Assembly: GCA_017449495.1 (NCBI GenBank)
Contig: JAFTFO010000040.1
Span: 40,776 to 104,775, forward strand
Source of the DNA: Prevotella sp.
GTDB taxonomy: Bacteria > Bacteroidota > Bacteroidia > Bacteroidales > Bacteroidaceae
Direction: 5' to 3'
DNA length: 64,000 nucleotides
The notes below the pieces were generated by a model. The model was not told where the DNA came from and ran no database searches. It was given only the letters and a program-made list of their open reading frames with translations. This document shows positions 41,801 to 52,024 of the stretch, piece by piece. The position numbers and the translations under genes are program-made. Each line of letters begins with the position of its first letter. Position 1 is the first letter of the stretch.

Positions 41801-42454
41801 ATGAAAAAGTTGATATATAACAAGGTCGATAAGGCCATGATTTCGCACCTGAAACGGGTCGATTTCTTTGGAAAGATCTATGTCGTGACATCGCCCGTAG
41901 AGGCCGAGCATGCCGTCGACTATCTGCTGTCACAGCCCATTCTCGGCTTCGATACCGAGACGCGCCCAGCCTTTGAGAAAGGCAAGCGCTATCGCTGTGC
42001 TCTGCTCCAGGTGTCGACGCGGACGGACTGCTTTCTCTTCCGACTGAACAAGATTGGACTTTGCCCGGCTGTGGTACGGCTGTTGGGCGACAAGGAGGTG
42101 ACGAAGGTGGGGCTGGCATGGAACAATGACATGCTATCCCTGCGTGAGCTCGGCCAGTTCGAATCAGGCCATTTCATCGACTTGCAGACGACGGTACGCG
42201 AGTTGGGCATCGAGGATCAGAGCTTGGTGAAAATCTATGCCAACCTCTTCGGCGAACGTATCAGTAAGACGGAACGGCTCTCCAACTGGGAGCGCCAGGA
42301 ACTGAAGGAGAGTCAGAAGGAATATGCGGCCATCGATGCCTGGGCGTGTGTGCGTATCTATAATGAGGTAAATCGGCTGTTGGCGACCGGCGATTACGAG
42401 CTGGTGGTGCAGCCTTCAGAAAAGAAGAGTCTTGATGAAACAGGTCTATCTTAA
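41801..42454 (+). CDS. RNase D-like 3'-5' exonuclease domain protein
   Basis: The 217-aa protein is a single DEDD-type exonuclease domain: ILGFDTETRPAF (ExoI with D and E), KVGLAWNNDMLSL (ExoII region) and YAAIDAWACVRIYNEV (ExoIII). The HRDC domains of RNase D are absent. It probably degrades RNA or DNA 3' ends. ATG 41801 is chosen over an upstream TTG that lies in the promoter. It overlaps rlmI by 20 nt. Confidence 0.87.
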   Translation: MKKLIYNKVDKAMISHLKRVDFFGKIYVVTSPVEAEHAVDYLLSQPILGFDTETRPAFEKGKRYRCALLQVSTRTDCFLFRLNKIGLCPAVVRLLGDKEVTKVGLAWNNDMLSLRELGQFESGHFIDLQTTVRELGIEDQSLVKIYANLFGERISKTERLSNWERQELKESQKEYAAIDAWACVRIYNEVNRLLATGDYELVVQPSEKKSLDETGLS

Positions 42455-43637
42455 ACGAGGTAAGGAGGAGAGTCTGCTCCGCTTCCATCCCTGGGTGTTC
42501 TCCGGAGCCATCCAGCATGCCGACTACGGCATCGCCGAGGGTGAAGTGGTGCGTGTCGTCAACAGTCAGGGCGATTTCATCGCCGTCGGACATTATCAGA
42601 TGGGCTCCATCGCCGTGCGGGTGCTCTCGTTCTGCGATGAAACCGTTGACGAGGCGTTCTGGGCCAGTCGGTTGGCGTCGGCCCTGCGGGTGAGACAGAC
42701 CGTCGGGTTTGCCGACAATCCCCGTAACAACACTTACCGCCTTGTGCATGGCGAGGGTGACATGCTGCCCGGACTAGTCATCGATGTCTACGGACAGACG
42801 GCCGTCATGCAGGCCCATAGCGTCGGCATGCATATTTGCCGTGAGGCTATCGCCCGTCAGCTGGTGCAAGTGATGGACGGCCGTATCGCCCATGTCTATT
42901 ATAAGAGTGAGACCACGTTACCAGGAAAGATGCGTAGCGACGAGCCCGGCTTGGCCGACGACGGCACGCTGAGCTACTTCATCTACGGCGGCTGTGAGGA
43001 CAATACGGCGATGGAGAACGGCCTGCTGTTCTATGTCGACTGGCTGCGCGGGCAGAAGACGGGCTTTTTCGTCGACCAGCGCGACAACCGTTTGCTGCTT
43101 GAACGCTTTGCCAAGGGCAGGCGGGTGCTGAACATGTTCTGCTACACGGGCGGCTTCTCGTTCTATGCCATGCGGGGTGGAGCCGAGCTTGTCCATTCCG
43201 TCGACAGCAGTGCCAAGGCCATCGAGCTCACCAACCGCAACGTCGAACTGAACTTCCCCGGTGACACCCGCCATCAGGCGTTCTGTGAGGATGCCTTCCG
43301 CTATCTCGAACAGGCGGGTAGTCAGTACGACCTGATCATCCTCGATCCGCCGGCCTTTGCCAAGCACCGTGGGGCCTTGCACAATGCACTGAAGGGGTAC
43401 ACCCGTCTGAATCACAAGGCATTCCAGAAGATCCAGCCTGGCGGCATTCTCTTCACCTTCAGCTGTTCACAGGTGGTCACGAAAGATCACTTCCGCAACG
43501 CCGTCTTTACGGCAGCAGCCCAGGCTAGCCGTCAGGTGCGCATCCTCCATCAACTGCACCAGCCTGCAGACCATCCGATTAATATCTACCACCCTGAAGG
43601 GGAATACCTCAAGGGGCTTGTCCTGTATGTAGAGTGA
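42435..43637 (+). CDS. rlmI: 23S rRNA cytosine-5 methyltransferase RlmI-like
   Basis: The 400-aa protein has an N-terminal PUA domain (residues ~1-80) and a C-terminal SAM-dependent methyltransferase domain with VLNMFCYTGGFSFYAMRGGA (motif I) and IILDPPAF (catalytic motif IV). The family methylates a cytosine of 23S rRNA. It starts within the exonuclease gene and its stop overlaps the tilS start, so the three form an operon. Confidence 0.87.
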   Translation: MKQVYLKRGKEESLLRFHPWVFSGAIQHADYGIAEGEVVRVVNSQGDFIAVGHYQMGSIAVRVLSFCDETVDEAFWASRLASALRVRQTVGFADNPRNNTYRLVHGEGDMLPGLVIDVYGQTAVMQAHSVGMHICREAIARQLVQVMDGRIAHVYYKSETTLPGKMRSDEPGLADDGTLSYFIYGGCEDNTAMENGLLFYVDWLRGQKTGFFVDQRDNRLLLERFAKGRRVLNMFCYTGGFSFYAMRGGAELVHSVDSSAKAIELTNRNVELNFPGDTRHQAFCEDAFRYLEQAGSQYDLIILDPPAFAKHRGALHNALKGYTRLNHKAFQKIQPGGILFTFSCSQVVTKDHFRNAVFTAAAQASRQVRILHQLHQPADHPINIYHPEGEYLKGLVLYVE

Positions 43638-44950
43638 TTAATACTGTTGCCAGTTTCATCGATAGGAATCAGTTGTTGTCGCCCGACGGCCTTCATCTGG
43701 TGGCGCTGAGCGGTGGTGCCGACAGCGTGGCTTTACTGCGCGTCATGCTGGCATTGGGCTATCGTGTAGAGGCGGCTCACTGCAATTTCCATCTGCGTGG
43801 CGAAGAGAGCGACCGTGACGAACTATTCGTCCAGAATCTTTGTCAGAAGCTCAACGTCAATCTTCACTTAATCCATTTTGATACAGTCGAATATGCAGCC
43901 TTGCATCAAGTAAGCATTGAGATGGCAGCCCGGGAACTGCGCTATGGCTATTTCCATCAGTTGCGCCATGACATCGGGGCCGATACAGTCTGCGTGGCTC
44001 ACCATCGTGACGATGCTGTAGAGACATTGCTCATGAACCTCTTGCGAGGTGCCGGTATTCACGGACTGACGGGCATCCGTCCCCGAAACGACGATATCGT
44101 CCGTCCGTTGCTTGGTGTCAGCCGTCAGGAGATTCAACACTATCTCGACGTCATCGGTCAGGACTATGTTACCGACTCTACCAACTTGCAGCCCGACGTA
44201 CTGCGCAATAAGATCCGCCTGCAGCTCCTGCCGCTCTTGGAACAGTTGTACCCCGGTGCCTCTGAGAATATGGCCCGTTCTGCCTATTATCTCTCCGAGG
44301 CCGAGAAGGTCTACAACGCACAATGGGGACAGTCCCCTTTGTGCGAAGCTACCGATGCACAGGGGCGTTCGACTCTGCCTTTTTCCACCCTCAAATCTTC
44401 TCCATCCTCCCTTTGTCTACTTCACGAATGGCTCTCGCCGTTTGGCTTCAACCGCAGTCAGATTGAGCAGATTGCCAATCATCTGGGTGGAGAACCAGGA
44501 CGAGTGTTCGAATCCCCAACACATACGTTGGTCATCGACAGGGAGGCTGTGGTGGTAGAGCCTGTCAGTGCTCCGATGAAACCGTTAGTGATCCCAGAGC
44601 CAGGTGTCTACCGCATCGATGAAACGGCCAAGATCAGAATAGAAGAGGTTAGGGTAGAGGAAGGCATTAGCTGCGACCCCAACGTAGCCACTCTTGACGC
44701 TACTACCGTCCGTTTCCCGCTCACCCTACGCACTGTAGATCCCGGTGACCTCTTCCAACCCTTCGGTATGGAGGGGCGGAAACTGGTGAGCGATTTCCTG
44801 ACCGATCGAAAGCTCAATCTCTTGGACAAGCGCCACCAGCGTGTCGTAGTCGACGCCACAGGCGCCATTCTCTGGCTCGTCGGCCTGCGCACCGACCATC
44901 GTTTCCGTGTCACCCCTACCACCCGCACTATCCTCCGCATCATTCTCTAA
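43634..44950 (+). CDS. tilS: tRNA(Ile)-lysidine synthetase
   Basis: The 438-aa N-type ATPase attaches lysine to C34 of the CAU-anticodon tRNA-Ile. The P-loop ALSGGADSVALL lies near residue 27, with AAHCNFHLRG, VAHHRDDAVET and NLLRGAGIHGLTGI following. The C-terminal substrate-binding domains are complete. It uses a GTG start at 43634 that overlaps the rlmI stop. Confidence 0.93.
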   Translation: MINTVASFIDRNQLLSPDGLHLVALSGGADSVALLRVMLALGYRVEAAHCNFHLRGEESDRDELFVQNLCQKLNVNLHLIHFDTVEYAALHQVSIEMAARELRYGYFHQLRHDIGADTVCVAHHRDDAVETLLMNLLRGAGIHGLTGIRPRNDDIVRPLLGVSRQEIQHYLDVIGQDYVTDSTNLQPDVLRNKIRLQLLPLLEQLYPGASENMARSAYYLSEAEKVYNAQWGQSPLCEATDAQGRSTLPFSTLKSSPSSLCLLHEWLSPFGFNRSQIEQIANHLGGEPGRVFESPTHTLVIDREAVVVEPVSAPMKPLVIPEPGVYRIDETAKIRIEEVRVEEGISCDPNVATLDATTVRFPLTLRTVDPGDLFQPFGMEGRKLVSDFLTDRKLNLLDKRHQRVVVDATGAILWLVGLRTDHRFRVTPTTRTILRIIL

Positions 44951-44961
44951 TGGTATAGTTA

Positions 44962-46938
44962 TCAGCTACGCTTCTCCTTGAGGATGCCGTGGCGGTAGGC
45001 GTAGAGTAGCTTCTTCAGGTCGGCGACCTGGGTGCGCAGTTCCTCGCCCTTGTCGGTGTCGGCCACACGCATGCGGTGGGCGGACATCTCCACAATCTGG
45101 GTGGTGGATTTGATGTCGGTCTCACGTACGATGGCGTCGTGGGCGGAGGTGAACGGCTCGTGCTGCACAAGCTGGAAGCCGCGGGAGTGGTAGACGAGAG
45201 TGTAGCCTGCAATACCCGTTTCACTGTGATAGGCCTCAGAGAAGCCGCCATCGATGACCATAAGCCGACCGCCTGCCTTGATGGGATTCTCGCCTTTGGA
45301 GGCATGCACGGGCACGTGACCATTGATGATGTGGCGGTTGTCGCCCTTCACCTCAAAGGCGTCGAGGATGCGGTCGCAGATCTCTTCGGAGTCGCGCAAC
45401 TTGAAGTAGTTGCCTTTCTCTTCCTTATAGGTCTCACGGTCTTTGAGGAAATAGCGCTCAAAGGTGGCCATCTTCGACTTGTCGAAGAGTGGGGAGTCCT
45501 TACCGCACCAGAGGTATAGGAAGTAGTCGCGGGCATAGTCGCGGGGAAATACTTGCAGGTCCTTGTCGACACCCGACTCGAAGGCGGCTCGTATCATCAT
45601 GCCGATGTTGTGCATGAGGTCTTTGCCACCGTATTTCATGCCAGGGTATATCTCCACCTCCTTGAGCGTGCCGTCGTCGTTGAGCGGACAGCTGGCATGG
45701 AACAGCAGATTGGAGTTGGTGACAGTGTACATGCAACCGTGGGACAGCAGCGTGCGGATATGCTTATGGAGCTTCTCGGAAATGCGGAAAGAGTGGTGGA
45801 GCTTTTCCATGAGATCTTTTTCCTCGGCTGTGAGGGTGTCTGGAGAGGCCGGATCGACGGTGGGGAAGTGGCAACTCTTCATCTCGTACTCTTTACCGTC
45901 GAGACGGCAGATGCCCCGTTCGTAGTCGACACGATCGAAGAGACAACGGTCATTCATCTGCCACTCAGGATGGCGACGGAAAATGGCTGCTTCCTCTTTG
46001 AACTGGATGACGGCAATGGCCTTGTGCATGCGGGCGGTGAGCAGGCGTGTCTTCTCGTCAAGCTGCTGTTTGTCATCCAACACTTTGGGGATGAACTCCT
46101 CACAGGGGTCATCGCCATAGGTGTCGATGGCGAAGGTGGCCAGGGGGACGAGGTTGATGCCGTACTCCTCGATGGTAGCGAGGTTGGCATAGCGCAGACA
46201 GAGGCGGAGCACGTTGCAGATACAGGCGTTGTTTCCTGCCGAAGCACCCATCCACAGGATGTCGTGGTTGCCCCACTGGATGTCCCAGGAGTGGTATTGG
46301 CGCAGGGTGTCCATGATCTTATGGGCACCTGGGCCGCGGTCGTAGATGTCGCCGAGAATATGGAGCTGGTCGATGGCTAAGCGCTGGATGACGTTACAGA
46401 TGGCGGTGATGAAGTCGTCGGCACGGCCGGTGGATATGATGGTGTCGACAATGACGCTGACATAGGCTGCCTTGTCATTGTCGCCCAGACTCTCATGGAG
46501 CAGTTCCTCGATGATATATGAGAAGTCTGGCGGGAGAGACTTGCGCACTTTCGAACGGGTGTATTTCGACGACACATCCCGACATACCTTCACCAGCTGG
46601 TGGATGGTAATGCGATACCAGTCGTCGAGGTCTGTCTCCTGCGCCTTGATGAGTTCGAGCTTCTGCTCTGGATAGTAGATCAGTGTACAGAGCTCCTTCT
46701 TTTCCGACTCGCGTATGTTGTTGCCGAAGAGCTCGTTCACCTTGCGCTTGATATTGCCAGAGGCGTTTTTCAGCACGTGCTGGAAGGCTTCGCTCTCGCC
46801 GTGGATATCGGCCAGAAAATGTTCTGTGCCCTTGGGCAGGTTCATGATGGCCTCGAGATTGATGATCTCCGTAGCGGCCTCGGCGATGTTGGGAAACGAC
46901 TGCGAGAGCAGTTGCAGATAATGCATGTCGGTATTCAT
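44962..46938 (-). CDS. fbp: Class III fructose-1,6-bisphosphatase
   Basis: The 658-aa enzyme dephosphorylates fructose-1,6-bisphosphate in gluconeogenesis. It carries calcineurin-type metallophosphatase motifs: FLADIHGESEAF, LGDIYDRGPGAHKIMD, WGNHDILWMGASAGN and INGHVPVH. The length matches the Firmicutes/Bacteroidetes class III family. Its start lies 3 nt downstream of the glycosyltransferase stop. MHYLQLL at 46926 is an alternative start. Confidence 0.95.
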   Translation of the reverse strand: MNTDMHYLQLLSQSFPNIAEAATEIINLEAIMNLPKGTEHFLADIHGESEAFQHVLKNASGNIKRKVNELFGNNIRESEKKELCTLIYYPEQKLELIKAQETDLDDWYRITIHQLVKVCRDVSSKYTRSKVRKSLPPDFSYIIEELLHESLGDNDKAAYVSVIVDTIISTGRADDFITAICNVIQRLAIDQLHILGDIYDRGPGAHKIMDTLRQYHSWDIQWGNHDILWMGASAGNNACICNVLRLCLRYANLATIEEYGINLVPLATFAIDTYGDDPCEEFIPKVLDDKQQLDEKTRLLTARMHKAIAVIQFKEEAAIFRRHPEWQMNDRCLFDRVDYERGICRLDGKEYEMKSCHFPTVDPASPDTLTAEEKDLMEKLHHSFRISEKLHKHIRTLLSHGCMYTVTNSNLLFHASCPLNDDGTLKEVEIYPGMKYGGKDLMHNIGMMIRAAFESGVDKDLQVFPRDYARDYFLYLWCGKDSPLFDKSKMATFERYFLKDRETYKEEKGNYFKLRDSEEICDRILDAFEVKGDNRHIINGHVPVHASKGENPIKAGGRLMVIDGGFSEAYHSETGIAGYTLVYHSRGFQLVQHEPFTSAHDAIVRETDIKSTTQIVEMSAHRMRVADTDKGEELRTQVADLKKLLYAYRHGILKEKRS

Positions 46939-46941
46939 ATC

Positions 46942-48006
46942 CTAATCTTCTATGTCCAAATGGTTCTCAAGTTGTCGTCGTATTTGTTGTGTCAGACGGT
47001 TATCGGCTGGCGGTAGGGGCATATAGCCTTCGTCAAGGGCCGTCTGCTCGTTGAGCACTTGCATGAGTGAACGGGTGAAGGCTATGAGTTTCTTCTCTTC
47101 AAGTCGTTTTGCGAGTTGTTCGTCATCGACGGTATCGCGATAAAGCTCGCGTGTCAACTCGATGAGATGGAGCAGCAGAGGCCGCTGACGGATCTGATGG
47201 ATGATGCGCACGAGATAGTCGGTCTCCTTTCCTTTATAGTCGCCCACCATCTCACGGATGGGCTTGGGTGTCTCGTAGTTGTCTGGGAAATAGGCGTCAA
47301 TGCGAGTGGTGTCGATGGCGGGTACGGAGAGTCCGAGGATGTTGATGCCATAGTCGACGTAGTTGCGTATATGCTCATGCTCCGCATAGAGTAACAGATG
47401 GCGCCAATTGACATCCTCTGAGGGAAGTACGACGGTCCAGCGACGGTCGCCCATGATGCCGATCTTGATGATGGCCCGCAACATGCGGGCTGTCGGTTCG
47501 TCCATCAGCTGAAGCGTGTTGGAGTCAAGCACTTTCTGATAGACGGCGAAGATGGCGGCACACATCTCCTGACGGCTGATGGTGTTGGTGGTGACGGCAT
47601 TGTGAATTTCCTCTGTGCGACGATTCCAGCCTAACTTCTGGAAATTGGTGAGTTCAAGCCGTCCCATGAGGATGACGGCATAGGCGCGGTGGATAAGCTG
47701 CTTCTGCCAGTAGATGGCGGGCATGTTGTGGCTGGATTCGGTCGCCCAGGGTTCCATCTTTCCGTGCAGGGTGAGCACAAGGCGCACGCCTTTGTTGGCG
47801 GCACTGAGGATGGCTCGTATGGCGGAGATAGAAGGGCAGCCATGACAATGGATGATATCCGGCTGCTGGTCTTTGACTGCCTTACGGATGGCGCTCACGC
47901 TGTCGGCTTTGTCTATCGTCGCACTCAGTCGTAGCCCGTCGGCCAGCATGCTGACGTGGCGTTGTATGAGTGATTCGGATTTCTGATAGACAAACAGGAC
48001 TTTCAT
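46942..48006 (-). CDS. GT4-like glycosyltransferase, atypical C-terminus
   Basis: The 354-aa protein opens with a Rossmann domain like GT4 enzymes (MKVLFVYQKSESLIQRHVSM; PDIIHCHGCPSISAIRAILS; LVLTLHGKMEPWA). The second half departs from the usual GT4 nucleotide-sugar domain: the EX7E motif is not evident and it is helix-rich. It may modify surface polysaccharide or be a non-catalytic relative. It lies between a GT2 gene (18 nt) and fbp (3 nt) in one operon. Confidence 0.7.
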   Translation of the reverse strand: MKVLFVYQKSESLIQRHVSMLADGLRLSATIDKADSVSAIRKAVKDQQPDIIHCHGCPSISAIRAILSAANKGVRLVLTLHGKMEPWATESSHNMPAIYWQKQLIHRAYAVILMGRLELTNFQKLGWNRRTEEIHNAVTTNTISRQEMCAAIFAVYQKVLDSNTLQLMDEPTARMLRAIIKIGIMGDRRWTVVLPSEDVNWRHLLLYAEHEHIRNYVDYGINILGLSVPAIDTTRIDAYFPDNYETPKPIREMVGDYKGKETDYLVRIIHQIRQRPLLLHLIELTRELYRDTVDDEQLAKRLEEKKLIAFTRSLMQVLNEQTALDEGYMPLPPADNRLTQQIRRQLENHLDIED

Positions 48007-48024
48007 AGGTGCTCAAAGTTTATG

Positions 48025-48690
48025 CTATGTCGTGATGAGCAGGGTGGTGGAGGCGCGTCGCAGGAGGTTCTTCCACAGGATTCCCAGTCGGATGCCGAAG
48101 AGTTCGAAGGTGGGGATCTTGTTCTCGAAGAGTTTCAAAATGTCGATGGCACAGTCCTTTTGCAGGATGATAAAATTATATCGTCCCCAGATATAGTTTC
48201 CACGTTTCCGCTCACGAACCTTACTGATCCGTCGCTCAGCCCTTCGGATATGTCCTTCTGCTTCGGCGACCGTGTCGAAGGGTTGCAGACGAATGCTTTT
48301 CTTCGTCACGTATCCCAGTGTGAGCGCAGCCTTGGGGTCGAGTACTTCCGAGATGGCCTTAAAGACATCAGTATCTCTTGGAGGAATAGTTATCTTTGTT
48401 ATGATAATATGCTCATTATGAGATGCTTTGATGCCGATATTAAAGGCTAACTTCTGTCGGAAGGTCTGTGCGCTGGGCTTGGGAAGGAAGGTCGTATAGA
48501 GATGCTTATATTCGTTCTTCAGCAACTTCAGCACGTCGGATGTCTCGTCGGTTGACGATTCGTCGACAACAATAACCTCATAGCCCGGCTCGTACTCTTG
48601 TGTGAGAAAGGCGGGCAGGTGTTGCTCCAACTCATGGGCCTGGTCGTAGACGGTCATGACGACTGAGAAGGGATGCTGTTTGGTATCCAT
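48025..48690 (-). CDS. GT2 family glycosyltransferase
   Basis: The 221-aa protein begins FSVVMTVYDQAHELEQHLPA and VIVVDESSTDETSDVL, the GT-A nucleotide-binding start with the DxS motif. The second acidic (DxD) site is unclear: TKITIPPRDTDVFKAIS replaces it. Together with the neighbouring GT4-like gene it probably acts in glycan synthesis. It lies 12 nt below lysA. Confidence 0.75.
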   Translation of the reverse strand: MDTKQHPFSVVMTVYDQAHELEQHLPAFLTQEYEPGYEVIVVDESSTDETSDVLKLLKNEYKHLYTTFLPKPSAQTFRQKLAFNIGIKASHNEHIIITKITIPPRDTDVFKAISEVLDPKAALTLGYVTKKSIRLQPFDTVAEAEGHIRRAERRISKVRERKRGNYIWGRYNFIILQKDCAIDILKLFENKIPTFELFGIRLGILWKNLLRRASTTLLITT

Positions 48691-48702
48691 GTTCTGATAA
48701 AC

Positions 48703-49863
48703 TTAGATTTCATCGCTCATATAGCCCTGAGGCAGACGGCGCAAATTATATTGTGAAGCCATGATCTCACCGTAGGCACCAGCAGAGCGGATGGCCAGCA
48801 GGTCACCACGTTTCGCACGATTGAGGTCGATTTGCTTGGCAAATACATCGGTCGACTCGCAAATGGGACCGACCACATCGTAGGCCTCCATCGGTTCGTC
48901 GCTCGTGATATTCTCAATCTTATGATAAGCCTGATAGAGGGCTGGGCGGATTAAGTCTGTGAAGCCGGCATCGACAATGGCGAATTTCTTGACAGCTCCT
49001 TCTTTAATATATAAGGTACGCGTGATGAGCGAACCGCACTGGGCGACGACGGCCCGGCCAAGTTCGAAGTGCAGCGTCTGACCAGAACGGAGCTTCAGTT
49101 TACGGGCATAGGTATCGAAGTAGGCCTTGAAGTCGGGTATCGGCAATCGGTTGGGATGGGTGTAGTCTATGCCGAGTCCGCCACCTACGTTGATATGCTC
49201 TACCCGGATGCGGTGACGATCGAGCTGGTCCTGCAGTTCATTGACTCGATTGCAGAGGGCCTCGAAGTCGCTCATGTCGAGAATCTGTGAGCCGATATGG
49301 AAGTGCAGCCCCACGAACTTCACGTTCGCCAGTCTGTTGGCTTCTTCGATGACGTTCTCCATATCCCTCATGGCGATGCCGAACTTGTTCTCCGCCAGTC
49401 CTGTGGTAATGTTCGCATGGGTATGTGCGCCGACATTGGGATTCAGACGGAAGGCCACACGCGCCACCTTACCCTTCGCTGCTGCCAGTTCGTTTATGAC
49501 CTCCAGTTCGGGGATACTCTCGACATTGAAACAGAAGATGTCGTTGTCGAGGCCGAGGTTGATCTCCCAATCGGCCTTGCCCACGCCAGCGTAGACAATC
49601 TTCGTCGAAGGGAATCCCGCCTTGACGGACGCTTCGATCTCCCCGCCACTGACGCAGTCGGCACCCAGTCCTGCCTCACGGATGATGCGGAGTAAGCGCG
49701 GGTTGGCATTAGCCTTGACAGCGTAGTGCACCACGAATCCCTCGTGTTTCTGAGCTTCAGCATTGATGCAGCGAAGCGTTTCGCGCAGCAGCTCTGTATC
49801 GTAGTAATAGAAGGGCGTCTGTATAGACTGCAACTTCTCTACAGGGAATAGTCCTTTAGCCAT
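48703..49863 (-). CDS. lysA: Diaminopimelate decarboxylase
   Basis: The 386-aa PLP enzyme makes lysine from meso-diaminopimelate. The PLP lysine is in VHYAVKANANPRLL, HFHIGSQI and GGGLGIDY follow, and the active-site CESTDVFA is present near the C-terminus. It lies 21 nt downstream of lysC, so the pair forms a lysine-branch operon. Confidence 0.94.
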   Translation of the reverse strand: MAKGLFPVEKLQSIQTPFYYYDTELLRETLRCINAEAQKHEGFVVHYAVKANANPRLLRIIREAGLGADCVSGGEIEASVKAGFPSTKIVYAGVGKADWEINLGLDNDIFCFNVESIPELEVINELAAAKGKVARVAFRLNPNVGAHTHANITTGLAENKFGIAMRDMENVIEEANRLANVKFVGLHFHIGSQILDMSDFEALCNRVNELQDQLDRHRIRVEHINVGGGLGIDYTHPNRLPIPDFKAYFDTYARKLKLRSGQTLHFELGRAVVAQCGSLITRTLYIKEGAVKKFAIVDAGFTDLIRPALYQAYHKIENITSDEPMEAYDVVGPICESTDVFAKQIDLNRAKRGDLLAIRSAGAYGEIMASQYNLRRLPQGYMSDEI

Positions 49864-49884
49864 TATTGTGTTGTGCTTGATGAC

Positions 49885-51207
49885 TTACTTTTTATAAAAG
49901 ATGGTGTTGCTCAGGTTCTGCAGGGCCCGTTTCTTGTCCTCCTCACGGATGAGGAAGGAGATATTGTAGTTCGAGCCTCCGTAGCTGACCATGCGGACTG
50001 GAATATCCTTCATGGCGTCAAGAGCCAGAGTCTCGAAGCCGATATTCGACCAATCGAGGTCGCCAACGACACAGACGATACACATGTTCGTGTCGACGGT
50101 CACCGTACCATATTTCTTCAGTTCGTCAACGATCTCACCGAGATGAGCTGAGTTGTCGATACTCATCGAGACACCAACCTCAGAGGTACAGATCATGTCG
50201 ATACTCGTCTGGTAGCTCTCAAAAATCTCGAACACCTTGCGCAGGAAACCTGTAGCCAGAAGCATACGGCTCGACTTGATCTTAATGGCCGTGATGTTGT
50301 CCTTGGCAGCGATGGCCTTGATCTTACCATATTCGGTTTTGTTAGAGATGGTTGTGCCTTCGGCGTCAGGATCCATCGTGTTCAGCAGACGGACGGGGAT
50401 GCCAGCATATTTGGCGGGCTGGATGCAGGTGGGGTGGAGGATCTTAGCTCCAAAGTAGGCCAGCTCGGCTGCCTCCTCGAAGTGCAGTTGGTGTACAGGA
50501 TCGGTTTTGTCGACCACACGCGGGTCGTTGTTGTGCATGCCATCAATGTCTGTCCATATCTGGATCTCTTCAGCACCAATGGCCTCGCCAATGAGTGAAG
50601 CGGTGTAGTCTGAACCACCGCGCTGCAGGTTATCGACCTCTCCGTAGGCATTACGGCAGATGAATCCCTGGGTGAGGTACACCTGTGCACCTTCGTTGTC
50701 AGCGAGGATGGGCTTCAGCTTCTCCCGGATATACATCGGGTCGGGCTCGGCGTTCTTGTCAGTACGCATAAAGTCGAGGGCGTTGAGCAGCACTGCATTG
50801 ATACCCTGTTCCTTCATGTAGTTCACAACCATGTTCGTCGAAATGATCTCTCCCTGTGCCACGATGCTCTTCTCCTCGAAGCTGGTGAACAGCTCTTTTG
50901 TGAACGAGCGGAGGAAGTCGAACTCACTGCGGAGGAACTCCCGCGTGGCTGCCTTCGTCTCTTCCTGACTATAGAGCTCGTCGACATGCTTGGCATACTT
51001 CTGCTCCAGACGATTGATAACCTCGTTGGCGCCGTCGGGATTCTTCTTGTACAGGTAGTCAGATATCTCCACCAGCGAGTTGGTTGTGCCAGACATGGCC
51101 GAGAGGACGACGAACACGGGTTCTCCTGACTTGGTGACCAGTTTTGTCACCTCTTTCATTCTCTGGGGTGTGCCGACGGACGTACCGCCGAATTTCATCA
51201 CTTTCAT
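49885..51207 (-). CDS. lysC: Aspartate kinase (monofunctional, with ACT domains)
   Basis: The 440-aa kinase phosphorylates aspartate at the head of the Lys/Thr/Met pathway. MKVMKFGGTSVGTPQRMKEV and the RGGSDYTASLIGEA motif are diagnostic, and two C-terminal ACT domains (from about residue 300) predict feedback inhibition. It is next to lysA, so lysine is the likely effector. Confidence 0.93.
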   Translation of the reverse strand: MKVMKFGGTSVGTPQRMKEVTKLVTKSGEPVFVVLSAMSGTTNSLVEISDYLYKKNPDGANEVINRLEQKYAKHVDELYSQEETKAATREFLRSEFDFLRSFTKELFTSFEEKSIVAQGEIISTNMVVNYMKEQGINAVLLNALDFMRTDKNAEPDPMYIREKLKPILADNEGAQVYLTQGFICRNAYGEVDNLQRGGSDYTASLIGEAIGAEEIQIWTDIDGMHNNDPRVVDKTDPVHQLHFEEAAELAYFGAKILHPTCIQPAKYAGIPVRLLNTMDPDAEGTTISNKTEYGKIKAIAAKDNITAIKIKSSRMLLATGFLRKVFEIFESYQTSIDMICTSEVGVSMSIDNSAHLGEIVDELKKYGTVTVDTNMCIVCVVGDLDWSNIGFETLALDAMKDIPVRMVSYGGSNYNISFLIREEDKKRALQNLSNTIFYKK

Positions 51208-51234
51208 AAGCTATTTATTTTTATTGTTCGATTC

Positions 51235-51987
51235 TTATATTTCAACGCGTTCTGCATATTTGACGCGAGTCTCATCGGTGTCTGGGGCATCGTCGACAAT
51301 CAAGAGATTGTGGAAATCATTGGTGATTTCCTCCATCCGCTCGTCCTGACAACGATAGATGATGCTGGGGTTCTCCTTGATCAGCGGCAGGTTGTGGGTT
51401 GACATGACAACGGCCGTTCCTTGGGCGGCAATCTCAAAGAGCAGCTTGATGATCGTGTCGGAGGTCTCGGGATCGAGGTTGCCTGTGGGCTCATCGGCAA
51501 GGATGAGTTTCGGGTGGTTGAGTATGGCACGGGCGATGGCCACGCGCTGCTGCTCACCACCAGAGAGCTCGTAGGGCATGCGGTCGCCCTTGTCGGCCAT
51601 ATCGACAGCCTCCAGCACTTCAGCGATGCGCTCGTCGATGCCGTCGTCCTTCTTCCAGCCCGTTGCCTTCAGTACAAACTCCAGATTCTTATTCACCGTT
51701 CGATCGGCCAGCAACTGGAAGTCCTGAAACACCACACCCATCTCTCTTCTCAGGGCGGGAATCTCTTTCTGACGGATGGTCAGCAGGTCATGGCCGAGCA
51801 CGAAGGCCTCGTCGGCCTCGTCCATCTCCAGCTCACAGTAAAGCGTTCGCATCAATGTGGTCTTACCTGAGCCCACACGGCCAATCAGGTAGATGAACTG
51901 CCCTTCGTCAACTTGAAGGTTCACGTTCTTCAGCACACAGATGCCGTGTCGCTGGTAGATATTCGCATTCTTATAACTGATCAGCAT
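51235..51987 (-). CDS. ftsE: Cell-division ABC ATPase FtsE
   Basis: The 250-aa ATPase has Walker [12 protein letters not shown], the signature [15 protein letters not shown], and Walker [14 protein letters not shown]. It matches FtsE, which with FtsX controls peptidoglycan hydrolases at the septum. No ftsX is adjacent, as is common in Bacteroidetes. The ~25 extra C-terminal residues are acidic. The gene lies 27 nt upstream of lysC on the same strand. Confidence 0.85.
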   Translation of the reverse strand: MLISYKNANIYQRHGICVLKNVNLQVDEGQFIYLIGRVGSGKTTLMRTLYCELEMDEADEAFVLGHDLLTIRQKEIPALRREMGVVFQDFQLLADRTVNKNLEFVLKATGWKKDDGIDERIAEVLEAVDMADKGDRMPYELSGGEQQRVAIARAILNHPKLILADEPTGNLDPETSDTIIKLLFEIAAQGTAVVMSTHNLPLIKENPSIIYRCQDERMEEITNDFHNLLIVDDAPDTDETRVKYAERVEI

Positions 51988-52024
51988 ATTTTGCTTTGAG
52001 ATTTGAGCTTAAATTACTTACTTT

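Noticed and set aside
45553-46380. 275-codon plus-strand frame opposite fbp
   Set aside because: It is antisense to a well-supported class III FBPase; the long frame results from codon bias.
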